NCBI RefSeq assembly: GCF_009789675.1
Contig: NZ_CP046914.1
Coordinates: forward strand, 1,364,001 to 1,428,000
Source: Paraburkholderia acidisoli
GTDB lineage: Bacteria > Pseudomonadota > Gammaproteobacteria > Burkholderiales > Burkholderiaceae
Direction: 5' to 3'
DNA length: 64,000 nucleotides
The notes under the pieces: model-generated
The model's database searches: none
The model's input: only the letters and a program-made list of their open reading frames with translations
What the model was told of the DNA's origin: nothing
Part shown: piece by piece, positions 43,060 to 51,634 of the stretch
Layout: every line of letters starts with the position of its first letter
How positions within the stretch are numbered: the stretch's first letter is position 1
Translations under genes and position numbers: made by a program

Positions 43060-43289
43060 CGTTCGCCGTCGAGCAGGTCGTTGAGGATTTCGTCGAACGC
43101 GGCCTGCGCGTCTTCGAGCTCCTGCAACGCGGCGTCGAAGGTTTGCAGCGCGAATTGCGACGGCTTGCCTTCGCCCTCGGGCGGAAATTGCGATTGCAGC
43201 GAGGTGAACGCCGTCTTGACGCGTTGCGTGGCTTGCAGCACGCGGTCCATGGCGGCCGCTTCTTCGGCTCGTGCTTGTTCTGGGGTCAT
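43056..43289 (-). CDS. small helical protein coupled to the Nudix gene (77 aa)
   Basis: ATG 43289 with GGAG nearby. Composition and heptad spacing suggest a coiled-coil (RAEEAAAMDRVLQATQRVKT, ALQTFDAALQELEDAQAAFD). No membrane segment, no metal site and no family I recognise. Four-base overlap with the Nudix gene indicates a functional pair or at least shared expression. Confidence 0.65.
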   Translation of the reverse strand: MTPEQARAEEAAAMDRVLQATQRVKTAFTSLQSQFPPEGEGKPSQFALQTFDAALQELEDAQAAFDEILNDLLDGER

Positions 43290-43330
43290 CGAAAGCTCCG
43301 GTTGATGTCGATGGGGAGAGAGCGGCGCGC

Positions 43331-43795
43331 TCAGGAGAGCGGTACGCCGCCGTCGGCTTTGACTTCGCGCAGCGAAAGCGCGGATTCGACGGACGTCACG
43401 CCCGGCAGGCTGCGCAACTGGTCGCGCATGAAGGTGCCGTAGTCGTCGAGGTCGCGCGCCACGATCTGCAAAATATAGTCCGCGGTGCCCGAGATGTTGT
43501 GACACGAGACGATGCGCTCGATAGCGCAGACTTCGCGCTCGAAGCGGTCGGCGAGCGCGCGGTCGTGCACGGCGAAGCGCACCGAGACGAATCCGACCAC
43601 GCCGTAGCCGAGCGCGCGCCGCGACAGCACCGCGCGGTAGCGGTCGATATAGCCTGCCTGTTCGAGCCGTTTGAGGCGCCGCGCGCACGGCGTTTCGCTC
43701 AGGCCGACGGTTTCGGCGAGGCGCGCGACGGGCATGCGGCCGTCGGCCTGCAACGCGCCGAGGATCGCGCGGTCGAGTTTGTCGAGATCGCTCAT
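43331..43795 (-). CDS. Lrp/AsnC-family transcriptional regulator
   Basis: 154 residues from ATG 43795. HTH (LDRAILGALQADGRMPVARL, then VGLSETPCARRLKRLEQAGYI) and the C-terminal RAM/AsnC effector fold (CHNISGTADYILQIVARDLD, LPGVTSVESALSLREVK). It is divergent from a LysE-type exporter, the classic arrangement in which such a regulator senses an amino acid and turns on its export. It probably binds in the 160-bp space between the two genes. Confidence 0.9.
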   Translation of the reverse strand: MSDLDKLDRAILGALQADGRMPVARLAETVGLSETPCARRLKRLEQAGYIDRYRAVLSRRALGYGVVGFVSVRFAVHDRALADRFEREVCAIERIVSCHNISGTADYILQIVARDLDDYGTFMRDQLRSLPGVTSVESALSLREVKADGGVPLS

Positions 43796-43955
43796 TTCGC
43801 TGCTCGTTTCGCTGATTTGGGTCAGGAGGGGGAATCGGTGCGATTTTAAAGAATCGTAGCGCATTCCTCTACGTCTAATCGGTAGATGCCGGAAAAACGC
43901 CAGAAAGCGCTCCGCTCGCAGCGGCAAGATAGAGCCTCTTTCACGCGAGGCTCCC

Positions 43956-44582
43956 ATGATTTCCGCTCACCTGCTGTTGATGTTCATCGTCGCCCTGATC
44001 ATCGTTTGCGCGCTGCCCGGCGCGGACATGGCGCTCGTGATGCAAACGAGCATGGGCCGCGGGGCGCGCAGCGGTTTCGCGGCGGCGGGCGGCCTCGGAC
44101 TCGCGCGCGCGACCCATGTCACGTTGTCCGCGTGCGGTCTCGCGGCGCTGTTGCGCAACGCGCCCTGGCTCTATGAAATCGTGCGTTATGCGGGCGCGGC
44201 GTATCTCACCTGGATCGCCGTGCAGATTTTCCGCTCGCCGGCCTTCGCCATGCCCGATGCCGCCGCCGATACGGCCACGCGCGGTCATCGCACCGATTTC
44301 GTGAAGGGCCTGCTCACGAATCTGCTCAACCCGAAAGCGCTGCTGTTCTGTTCGGTCCTGCTCCCGCAGTTCATCCGCCCGGAACTGGGTTCGGTCTGGC
44401 TCCAGGTGGCGGAATTGGGCGTGGTGCTCGTGATCGTGTGCGCGCTGTTCGACGTGATCTACGTGCTGGGCGCGGCTCGCATTGCCGTGTGGCTGCGCCG
44501 CCACCCGCTGGCGCAGACGGTGCAAAAGTGGGCGTTTTCTTCGGCGTTGATCGGCTTTGCGCTGCGGCTGTCGCTCGATTGA
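43956..44582 (+). CDS. LysE/RhtB-family amino-acid exporter
   Basis: 208 residues. Six membrane helices by hydrophobicity; the N-terminal LLMFIVALIIVCALPGADMA and the following GRGARSGFAAAGGLGLARAT carry the LysE/RhtB pattern (PGPD-like PGAD; G-rich second motif). It should export a small amino acid or homoserine-lactone-like compound by proton antiport. Divergent from the Lrp-type regulator. Confidence 0.88.
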   Translation: MISAHLLLMFIVALIIVCALPGADMALVMQTSMGRGARSGFAAAGGLGLARATHVTLSACGLAALLRNAPWLYEIVRYAGAAYLTWIAVQIFRSPAFAMPDAAADTATRGHRTDFVKGLLTNLLNPKALLFCSVLLPQFIRPELGSVWLQVAELGVVLVIVCALFDVIYVLGAARIAVWLRRHPLAQTVQKWAFSSALIGFALRLSLD

Positions 44583-44605
44583 TACCGTGCGCGTTTTGCA
44601 GCAGC

Positions 44606-44630
44606 CGCGCGGCGCGCAAGGCGCCGCGCG
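44606..44630. terminator. GC-rich hairpin between lysE-like and DUF1993-like genes
   Basis: CGCGCGGCGC / GCGCCGCGCG with loop GCAAG, 24 bp past the exporter stop. Ten-bp perfect stem but no T-run, so termination may be weak. It sits between convergent genes and could serve both. Confidence 0.5.
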
Positions 44631-44735
44631 TATCCGTATCGCCGATTTACACCGCGAGGCGCAGATCGGCGGCGTTCGGCGTGCTCGAGCGCCGGACGAC
44701 GCTAAGCGACGCTAAACCACGAAAATCGACGTGAA

Positions 44736-45242
44736 TCAGCGCGCGCCGAGATAGTCGAGCTTGCCGAGGTCCACGCCGTTGTGGCGCAGGATGTCGTAAG
44801 CCGTGGTGATGTGGAAATAGAAGTTGGGCAGCACGAACGCGAGCAGATAGCTCTGGCCCGTGAATTCGACCGGGCCGCTGCGCATCTTGAGCGTGATGGT
44901 GCGGGTTTCCGAGCCGTCGATCTGTTCCGGCTTGAACGTGTTCAGATAGTCGATGGTCTTCTGGATGCGCGTGTGCAGGTCGTCGAACGAGAATTCGACG
45001 TCGTCGAACTTCGGCGCTTCCACGTCGGCGAGGCGCGCGGCGCAACCCTTGGCCGTGTCGGTGGCGATATGGATCTGGCGCGCGAGCGGCAGCATGTCGG
45101 GGAAGAGCCGCGCGCCCGCGAACACGGACGGGTCGATCTGCTTTTCGGCCGCGTGTGCCTGTGCCTTGCCGATGATCGCCTGCAGGTTCGTCAGGCCGCG
45201 CACGAGCACCGGCACCGACGCTTGAAACATGGAAATGGACAT
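44736..45242 (-). CDS. DUF1993 family protein
   Basis: 168 residues from ATG 45242. Matches the DUF1993 pattern: SMFQASVPVLVRGLTNLQAI, FAGARLFPDMLPLARQIHIA, and a DinB-like end with PNFYFHITTAYDILRHNGVD and KLDYLG. The family is a DinB relative with four helices. His residues in QIHIA and YFHITTAYDILRHNG could form a metal site. Function unknown. Single gene. Confidence 0.8.
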   Translation of the reverse strand: MSISMFQASVPVLVRGLTNLQAIIGKAQAHAAEKQIDPSVFAGARLFPDMLPLARQIHIATDTAKGCAARLADVEAPKFDDVEFSFDDLHTRIQKTIDYLNTFKPEQIDGSETRTITLKMRSGPVEFTGQSYLLAFVLPNFYFHITTAYDILRHNGVDLGKLDYLGAR

Positions 45243-45604
45243 GGGTTTTCCTCGATTCTTCGAATGTGCCCGATGAGTTCCGTGATGGAACGGATCGGGC
45301 GGCCCATTATGCGCTATCGGTTCCAGGGCTGCCATCGGCCGAACGGCTAATGCGGCGTGCATGAAAAGCGATTTTCTCGCCGATTTCGATATTCCTTCGA
45401 TTAATTCATATTTGATTCATATCAGCGGGATGGTGAATCGAAAATCGCTTTGAATTCGCGGGTTTGCATGCGAATGCGCGGTTGGACGCCGTTCGCCGCG
45501 CAACGGCGAGCGTTGAGCGCAAATGTGCACCGTGAATTTCGAATGTGTTTTAATACCCCGGCACTCACCATCCAATCCGCATCGTAATCACGGTGCGCTC
45601 AACC
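45243..45604. other. 362-bp intergenic region with an AT-rich patch
   Basis: 45365-45470 is AT-rich (for example TTCGATTAATTCATATTTGA) and contains a GATTCA...TGAATC dyad around 45415-45440. It separates divergent genes, so it likely holds promoters for both; no coding sequence seen. Confidence 0.45.
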
Positions 45605-46198
45605 ATGAACGCAGAAAAGGCAGCAAGGCGCCGCATCGCGCGTCGCATGGCGAACGGCTTTGCGTGTGGCCGCCGTGCACCGCGCTGGCGCACGTTGCGC
45701 GTGACGCTGTTGGTGCTCGCCGCAGCCGGCGCGGCGAGCGCGAGCTTCGCGCAGGACGCGAAACTTCTCGACGCGCGCGTCACTCAGCAGTCGGTTGCGC
45801 AAACGATCTGCCGTCCCGGTTATGCCGATACGGTGGCGCCGCCGTTCGACGAAACGATGGCGCTCAAGGACCGCTTGCTCGCGTCGCGCGGCATCGACGC
45901 CGACGAGGGCGTGGGCTACGCGCTCGACCGGCACGTGCCCATCGTGCTCGGCGGCGCGCCGGACGCCACCGCGAACTTCGATCTGCTGCCGTGGGGCGGT
46001 CACGCGGGCGAACGCCGCAAGTCGCTGCTCACGGTGCGTCTCAAGCGCTGCGTGTGCGCGGGCCGCATGTCGCTCGCCGAGGCGCAGGCCGCCATCACCG
46101 GCAACTGGTCGCATCAGTACGAACGCCTCACGCGCATGGAGTGCGGTGCCGACGGCGCCGACGACACGACCTCGGCAAGTCGCGACAGCGGTTCCTGA
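45605..46198 (+). CDS. secreted protein with degenerate HNH-like motif
   Basis: 197 residues from ATG 45605. A long basic leader (~30 residues) precedes a hydrophobic signal (RVTLLVLAAAGAASASFAQ). The core has QTICRPGYADTVAPPFDE, then LDRHVPIVLGGAPDATANFD, LLPWGGHAGERRKSLLTVRL, CVCAGRMSLAEAQAAITGNW. This resembles a widespread small HNH-type nuclease-like family whose usual core is xLDHxIPLxLGG. Here the His is displaced by one residue (LDRHVP), so nuclease activity is uncertain. Two Cys (VCAG region and ICRP) are kept. It stands alone. Confidence 0.6.
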   Translation: MNAEKAARRRIARRMANGFACGRRAPRWRTLRVTLLVLAAAGAASASFAQDAKLLDARVTQQSVAQTICRPGYADTVAPPFDETMALKDRLLASRGIDADEGVGYALDRHVPIVLGGAPDATANFDLLPWGGHAGERRKSLLTVRLKRCVCAGRMSLAEAQAAITGNWSHQYERLTRMECGADGADDTTSASRDSGS

Positions 46199-46375
46199 GC
46201 CGCGTTCGAGCGATTCAACGCGGCGGTTTTGTGCTCTGTGTCATGGGCACGTCGATTGCGCCCTCAAAGGGCGCGAGCAGGAGGCCGAGTGCGTGCCGGA
46301 TCGACAATATGCCGCAGCGCGCCGCTCGCCGAATGCGACTATTCTGATGATGATCAATTAACAGGAGTGACCACA

Positions 46376-46507
46376 ATGCTTACGTCCAGCCTTTTGCTGC
46401 TTTCCGTCGCAGCGCTGCTCGGTCAGGTGGCATGGACACGTGCGCGCGCCCGCGCGAGCCTGCAGCCCGTTCGCGTGCGTGCGAGCCAACCGCGCCGCTA
46501 TCGCTGA
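46376..46507 (+). CDS. small membrane peptide with basic tail (43 aa)
   Basis: ATG 46376 preceded by CAGGAG and followed 12 bp after its stop by a strong terminator, so a transcript unit of its own. One membrane helix (LTSSLLLLSVAALLGQVAW) and a cytoplasmic Arg-rich tail (RARARASLQPVRVRASQPRR). No family recognised. Could be a small regulatory membrane protein. Confidence 0.5.
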   Translation: MLTSSLLLLSVAALLGQVAWTRARARASLQPVRVRASQPRRYR

Positions 46508-46519
46508 AATTCGCCGCTG

Positions 46520-46546
46520 AAATCCGCGGAAGCGCGGATTTTTTCT
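46520..46546 (+). terminator. Rho-independent terminator after the small membrane peptide
   Basis: AAATCCGCG (46520-46528) / CGCGGATTT (46533-46541), loop GAAG, followed by TTT: a classic terminator on the plus strand. Confidence 0.8.
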
Positions 46547-46589
46547 TCGAGCTTGAATCGAGTTTGAGTTTCCTGCCAGGTAGGCCGCC

Positions 46590-46859
46590 ATGCATCTGAC
46601 TGTCTGGAACGTTCCCGAAGCCTGCAGCGAGCAGGATGTGCGCAGTTTCTTCGAGCGCGAACTTGGCCATTACGCCAAGGGCATTACCGTGTACGACGTG
46701 GGCACGCCCAACGCGCACGCGGATCTCGAACTCAATTCCGAAGTCCCGTACGTGGCCGAGGCCGTGGCGCGCGAGCTGCAAAGCCGCCGCCTCGCGGGCG
46801 TCGCATTGCGCGTGAGCGCCGCGCCGTTCGATGCCGAGGACCCGCCGCCGCGCAAGTAA
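46590..46859 (+). CDS. RRM-like small protein (89 aa)
   Basis: 89 residues. The beta-alpha start (MHLTVWNVPEACSEQDVRSF) follows the RRM pattern of RNP2 (LTVWNV) and the first helix. YAKGITVYDVG and ADLELNSEVPYVAEAVAREL continue it. The RNP1 aromatic positions are weak (HADLEL), so RNA binding is uncertain. Similar RRM-type proteins without clear RNP1 occur in other bacteria. Not in an operon; its C-terminus is acidic and Pro-rich (DAEDPPPRK). Confidence 0.6.
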   Translation: MHLTVWNVPEACSEQDVRSFFERELGHYAKGITVYDVGTPNAHADLELNSEVPYVAEAVARELQSRRLAGVALRVSAAPFDAEDPPPRK

Positions 46860-47092
46860 GGTTGCCCCGGCATTTGGCTCGTCCAACGTTGCGCCTTGCC
46901 GCGTTGCGTTGTGTCTCCTGCTTCGTTCCTCCTCGCGGGCATGCGCTCGCGCGCTCACTGCTTTCGCATAACTTTCGCCTTCGCGCGGTTGACCGGCTCA
47001 ACGGCGCGGGCGGCACGCTGTCTGCTTTCATGCTGGATGGCCGATCGCATCGGCCGACTTCGGACACGCTTGCACAATCAGCCGGACTCACA

Positions 47093-48463
47093 ATGACCCA
47101 CCCAGTTTCGCGGCGCTCGGGCGCTCGCGTGGACGGCCGCGCTTGGGGTAGCGCGCGGCGCCTTTCCCTTGTTTCGTTTCTTGCCCGCTGGCGCCACACG
47201 CCGTTGGGCGCCGCTGTCGCGCTCACGCTGCGCGCGCTCGTGGTCACGCTCACAGCCGTATCGACGATGAGTGCCGCGCAGGCGGCGGATGGTGCGTCCG
47301 CGAGTGGCGTCCCGGCGTCGCCGAAACCGGTCATGGTCGCGAAACCTGCCGCGTCGGCGCCGAGAGCGAGCGTAGCCGCGCCCGCTTCGCTCCCGCCGTT
47401 GCTCGGCGTACCAGCGAGCGCATCCGGCACGAGCGCGTCGTCGTCGGCGGGATCGAGCGCGTCGGCGGCAGCGTCCGCTTCCGCAGCGTTTGCGGCGTCG
47501 GCCACATCTGCCACGCCTGCTACGTCGGCATCGGCATCGGCATCGGCATCGGCAACCGAGGCGGCGAGCGCGGCGTCGGCCGCATCGGCGGCATCGACAA
47601 CCGCAGCCGCTTCCGCCGCGCTCGCCGCCTCCGCGCCGCCGGTGTTGACGTTGCCCGCACGCGCGCCGCTCACGGCGCTGCAGGCCGCCGAGGCCACGCG
47701 CAGCGCGCTCGACATGCGTGCGCGTTACGCGCGCGAAGTGACGCGGCGTCTGCGCGTGCCAGCCGCCGATCAGCGCGCTTACGGCAATCGTCTGCAAGCG
47801 GCGCTCGATGCGAAAGATCTCGGCGCGCTGGCGGGCGAGTTCGTGATCCTCGTCGACCGCGCGCCGAACGTGCAGACGCTGTTCCTCTATTTCCGCGCGC
47901 AAACGAAGCAGCCGTGGATCTTGATTGGCGCTTCGCCCGTGGCGACCGGGCGGCCCGGCGAGTTCGATCATTTCCTCACGCCGCTCGGCGTGTTCGAGCA
48001 CACGCCGCTCAACATGGACTATCGCGCGGAAGGCACGATGAACGAGAACGGCATTCGCGGCTATGGCAAGCGCGACATGCGCATCTACGATCTGGGCTGG
48101 GTCGACGGCGAGCGTGGTTGGGGCAAGGGCGGCTTCTCGCAGATGCGCTTCCAGATGCACGCCACCGATCCCGATCGGCTCGAACCGCTGCTCGGCATCC
48201 GCCATTCGAAGGGTTGCGTGCGCATTCCCGCGACGCTCAACACCTTCTTCGATCACCACGGCATTATCGACGCCGAGTATCAGGCGCTCGTCGACGAAGG
48301 CAAATCGCTGTGGGTGCTACACGCCAATCGCGAGATCACGCCGCTCGCGGGGCGCTTTATCGTCGTGATCGACACGCAGCGCAAGGCGCGGCCCGCGTGG
48401 GCGCCGGCGCCGGGCGGCAAGGCGCGCGCGAAGATGCCGGCGGCCGCGGATACGGCGGATTGA
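47093..48463 (+). CDS. L,D-transpeptidase-like (YkuD) protein with long Ala/Ser linker
   Basis: 456 residues from ATG 47093; an upstream in-frame extension to 46862 looks non-coding. An N-terminal signal or anchor (~residues 35-65) is followed by a low-complexity Ala/Ser/Thr stretch (residues ~66-195), then the catalytic domain. The signature region has His (RFQMHATDPDRL) and 13 residues later RHSKGCVRIP, the Ser-x-Gly-Cys-Arg of YkuD enzymes with the catalytic Cys; the usual His before Gly-Cys is replaced by Lys. It likely cross-links peptidoglycan or attaches proteins. The long flexible linker could place the enzyme far from the membrane. Confidence 0.78.
   Translation: MTHPVSRRSGARVDGRAWGSARRLSLVSFLARWRHTPLGAAVALTLRALVVTLTAVSTMSAAQAADGASASGVPASPKPVMVAKPAASAPRASVAAPASLPPLLGVPASASGTSASSSAGSSASAAASASAAFAASATSATPATSASASASASATEAASAASAASAASTTAAASAALAASAPPVLTLPARAPLTALQAAEATRSALDMRARYAREVTRRLRVPAADQRAYGNRLQAALDAKDLGALAGEFVILVDRAPNVQTLFLYFRAQTKQPWILIGASPVATGRPGEFDHFLTPLGVFEHTPLNMDYRAEGTMNENGIRGYGKRDMRIYDLGWVDGERGWGKGGFSQMRFQMHATDPDRLEPLLGIRHSKGCVRIPATLNTFFDHHGIIDAEYQALVDEGKSLWVLHANREITPLAGRFIVVIDTQRKARPAWAPAPGGKARAKMPAAADTAD
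47525..47554 (+). repeat. five TCGGCA hexamers inside the L,D-transpeptidase linker
   Basis: Five head-to-tail copies of TCGGCA encode Ser-Ala repeats in the low-complexity linker. Such hexamers can slip in frame and vary linker length between strains. Confidence 0.85.
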
Positions 48464-48664
48464 GCGGGGGGCAATCGGCACCTGGCGATCGCGAGTATGA
48501 ACCGCTGGATGCCGCTCGAGCGGGGCGAGTGCCGTATCACCACGCGCTTACGACGCAGCTCGTCATTCGGCTTGCGTTGCGCCTCGCCACCTGCGCGAGC
48601 GACGTGGCCAGCCCGTCAGACTGAGTGGCTCCGCGCCCGCACAATCGAACCCGTCTGACCGACG

Positions 48665-49552
48665 TCACCCGCGCCGCGCGAGCAGCACGCCCGCGAGCGC
48701 AACGCCGAAGCCCGCGATCTGCACCGGCGTGAGGATTTCGCCGAACAGCCACCAGCTTTCCAGCGCGGCCAGCGGCGGCGCGAGGAACAGCAGCGCCGTG
48801 GCGCGCGCGGCGTCGCCGTGGCGGACCATCCAGACGAGCAGCGTCACGCCCGCGCCCGAAAGCATCGCGATGCCCCACGCGAGCGACACCCACAACGTGA
48901 GCGACGGCATCCAGCGCGTCTCGCCGAGCGCCAGCGCGAGCACGATCGCGACGATCGCCGCGCCCGCGTTCTGTACGGCGCTCGCGCTGCGGATATCCGC
49001 CTGCGCGAGCGAAGTCTTCTGATACAGCGTGCCCGCCGTGATCGACACGACCGACAGCACCGCCACGATCACCACGAGCAGCGGATTCGCGTGACGGTGC
49101 GCGTCCGCTGCGTTCGCGGCGTGCGTGAGCGTCTGGAGCTTCGGCATCAGCACGAGGACGACGCCCGCGAGCCCGAGCGCCATGCCCGCCCAGCGGCGCG
49201 GCGCGAGGCGCTCGCCGAATAGCCGCGCCGCGACGGCCGCCGTCAGCAGCGGCTGGAGCGCGCCGAGCAGCGCCATCACGCCCGCGCTCACACCCTGCGC
49301 GACGGCCCAGTAACCCGCGCCCAGATACACGCCTTGCAGCAGCGCGCCCGCGAACAGATGCTTGCCGATCTCCTTGCCGCGCGGCCACGGCGCGCGCAGG
49401 GCGAGCGCGACGCAGGCGAACAGCGCCGCCGTGCCGCCGAAGCGCGCGAGCAGGAACAGGTTGGGATCGGCATAAGGCGCGATCGCGCGGGCGACGACGA
49501 ATCCTGTCGACCAGAGAAAGACGAACAGGGCGGGCGTAAAGGTGGCGAGCAT
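48665..49552 (-). CDS. EamA/DMT-family transporter
   Basis: 295 residues. Ten helices by hydrophobicity, two EamA halves. FLWSTGFVVARAIAPYADPN and ALLGALQPLLTAAVAARLFG are typical of the first half. The second half has AGTLYQKTSLAQADIRSASA, then FLAPPLAALESWWLFGEILT near the end. Probably exports a metabolite or amino acid; substrate unknown. Single gene, facing the convergent transpeptidase. Confidence 0.85.
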   Translation of the reverse strand: MLATFTPALFVFLWSTGFVVARAIAPYADPNLFLLARFGGTAALFACVALALRAPWPRGKEIGKHLFAGALLQGVYLGAGYWAVAQGVSAGVMALLGALQPLLTAAVAARLFGERLAPRRWAGMALGLAGVVLVLMPKLQTLTHAANAADAHRHANPLLVVIVAVLSVVSITAGTLYQKTSLAQADIRSASAVQNAGAAIVAIVLALALGETRWMPSLTLWVSLAWGIAMLSGAGVTLLVWMVRHGDAARATALLFLAPPLAALESWWLFGEILTPVQIAGFGVALAGVLLARRG

Positions 49553-49801
49553 CGGAGAGTGAAGAGGGCGCGTCGATCAGGCGCCGGATCGCGAAAGGCT
49601 CGGAGTATCGCGCGGCGGGCGGACGGTGGTCTTGTTCAGGACTGCACTGCGCGTGCCCGCGGGATGGATCGCCGCTGTCTCGGGCAGATTGCAACTAACT
49701 GCTAGATTCACGAGGCGCGGGCGAACGGGGGCGAGCGTTCGGAACCGCGATAGCGCTTGAATGGCGCGTGGCGATAGCGCGTGGGTGGCTGCCGCCGGAA
49801 G

Positions 49802-51397
49802 TCAGAACAGCATCGCCGTCACGCCGATCAATCCGCCGCACAGCGCACAGGCCACGAGCAGTACGCGCGTCCGCCGGTTTTCGCGTCGCCACGCTTCGAG
49901 CAGCGCGGCCTGGGTCGCTGGCGCGTGCGCGGCGCCCGCCGCCGCCGGATGCCGCGCCACCTGACCCTGCCCGACTTTCGCGTGGTGCTCCATGAAGCGG
50001 AACAGCATCTGCGGCACGCGCGGCGCGATTTGCGCGAGATGCGGCAGCTCTTGCGACAGCCGCTTGATCCAGCCGTGATGCCCGATATCGCGTCGCGCGA
50101 TGTCGGCGAGCGTGTCGCGTGCAATGCCCCACGCGTCGATGTCCGGATGTATCTCGCGCGCCAACGCCTCCGCCTGGCCGAACGCGCGCTGCGCCGCCAC
50201 GAGGCGAGGCGAAACCGCGCCGCCAAACGGCTGCACCGCGTGCAACAGGTGATGGAACAGCGAGCCCGCGCTGCGCGTGTCGGTATCGTTGGCGAAATGC
50301 GCTTCGCTGCGCGTCCGCAATTCGGCCTCGATCTGCTCCGTGCGCGCGTGTTCGGGCACGTGACCCGCCACGTGATGGAGCGTCGCGAGCCGCGCGTAAT
50401 CCTGCTCGAACAACGCCGTCGCGCCATGCACGAAGAACTCGCGCTCGGGTGAGGACAGGCTCGTCATCAGTGCGGCGCTGGCCAGCACGAGGCGGCCATG
50501 CGTTTCGGGCTCGACGCTCACGGCCACGCGCCGCGTATCGAAGGCCGCATGAAAGAAGCCGTGCTCGAAGGCCTGACGCGTGATCACTTCGATGAGGTTC
50601 GCGGCCACTTTCGGCACGTTGATGCGATGCGCGGCGAGCCCCGCGACATCGACGAGACGCACGGTATCCACGTGCTGCACGGCGAGCGTGTGCACGGTGC
50701 AAAAGTCCCACACCACGTCGGGCACGAGAATGCGCGGGTCTTCGGCGAGATGGTGGCCAGTCTGACTCAGGTTCGCAGCCTGCCCGCGCAGATCGAAACG
50801 GCGCTGCAGGTCTTCGCGCAAGGTTTGCGCAAGCGTTCGCAATTGCAGCCGACGCGCCGCGCGCGAGAAGCGTTCCATCCAGCGCGCGAGGGCGCAGAGC
50901 AGCGCGGCATCGTCCTCGACTTCCTGGATCTGCTTCGTGCGCAGCACGCGCAGCGTGATCGTCTGATGATTATTGGCGGGCAGCGCGAGCCGCGCGACGT
51001 GCGTTTCTTCGCACCAGCCGTTGTGGACCGGCACGGGGTCGATCCACGAGAAAAGTTCTTCGGGCGGTTTGCCGAACGCGATACGCAGCGTCTTGCGCAG
51101 TTCCTCGGGCGTGAGCGGAGCCTCGAAATGCTCGATCGCGTCGATGGCGTCGTGGAGCGTCGCGCCCGCGAGTTCCGGGCGCGTGGTGAGCGTCTGTGCG
51201 AACGCGGCGGCAAGCGGCGCGAGACGCGGCAGCGGCCCCGCGAGCCGCGAGGCCAGACGCGGGTCGCCGTGCAGGCTCTGGGCGAGCGTGACGAACCAGT
51301 GCACCTTGTGATGCTCGGGCGCGGCGGCCCAGAGCAGCTTCAGGCCATAACGCAGCGCACAAAAGAGGAGACGCAGTTGACGAAGTCGTGAACGCAT
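49802..51397 (-). CDS. UbiB/ABC1-family-like pseudokinase
   Basis: 531 residues, the usual UbiB size. The overall order matches ABC1/UbiB: an N-terminal KxGQ-type helix (PLAAAFAQTLTTRPELAG, residues 61-78), a nucleotide-lobe strand (TITLRVLRTKQIQEVEDD, 146-163), ILVPDVVWDFCTVHTLAVQH (223-242), a catalytic-loop equivalent (EHGFFHAAFDTRRVAVSV, 278-295) and a C-terminal membrane helix (VLLVACALCGGLIGVTAML). The key residues are lost: KFGQ reads AFAQ, the Ala-rich loop is absent, the strand Lys is Arg, and HADPHPGN reads HAAFDTRR. It is therefore probably catalytically dead. It may scaffold ubiquinone or lipid handling; function not known. Confidence 0.7.
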   Translation of the reverse strand: MRSRLRQLRLLFCALRYGLKLLWAAAPEHHKVHWFVTLAQSLHGDPRLASRLAGPLPRLAPLAAAFAQTLTTRPELAGATLHDAIDAIEHFEAPLTPEELRKTLRIAFGKPPEELFSWIDPVPVHNGWCEETHVARLALPANNHQTITLRVLRTKQIQEVEDDAALLCALARWMERFSRAARRLQLRTLAQTLREDLQRRFDLRGQAANLSQTGHHLAEDPRILVPDVVWDFCTVHTLAVQHVDTVRLVDVAGLAAHRINVPKVAANLIEVITRQAFEHGFFHAAFDTRRVAVSVEPETHGRLVLASAALMTSLSSPEREFFVHGATALFEQDYARLATLHHVAGHVPEHARTEQIEAELRTRSEAHFANDTDTRSAGSLFHHLLHAVQPFGGAVSPRLVAAQRAFGQAEALAREIHPDIDAWGIARDTLADIARRDIGHHGWIKRLSQELPHLAQIAPRVPQMLFRFMEHHAKVGQGQVARHPAAAGAAHAPATQAALLEAWRRENRRTRVLLVACALCGGLIGVTAMLF

Positions 51398-51634
51398 GAA
51401 TTTCGGAGATCGGCGAAACGAGTGCCGCCTTGTCGTGGCGCGGTGAAGCCATGCGGCGATGGCGCGGGTTCCGGCGGCCCCACGAGATTAGCAGGGATGC
51501 GCGCGGAAATGGGCAAACACGGCCAATCAATGCCGCATCATGCCGCGCGTCGCCACACGCGGCGTGCAACGCAGGCCATGCGCGCAGGGGGCGCGTAATA
51601 CAATACGGCGGCTTTTCGAACCCACCGACCCAAG

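Noticed and set aside
46732..48259. Ala/Asp-rich and Arg-rich frames on the minus strand
   Set aside because: Mirror images of the L,D-transpeptidase Ala/Ser linker; repeat-driven frames, not genes.
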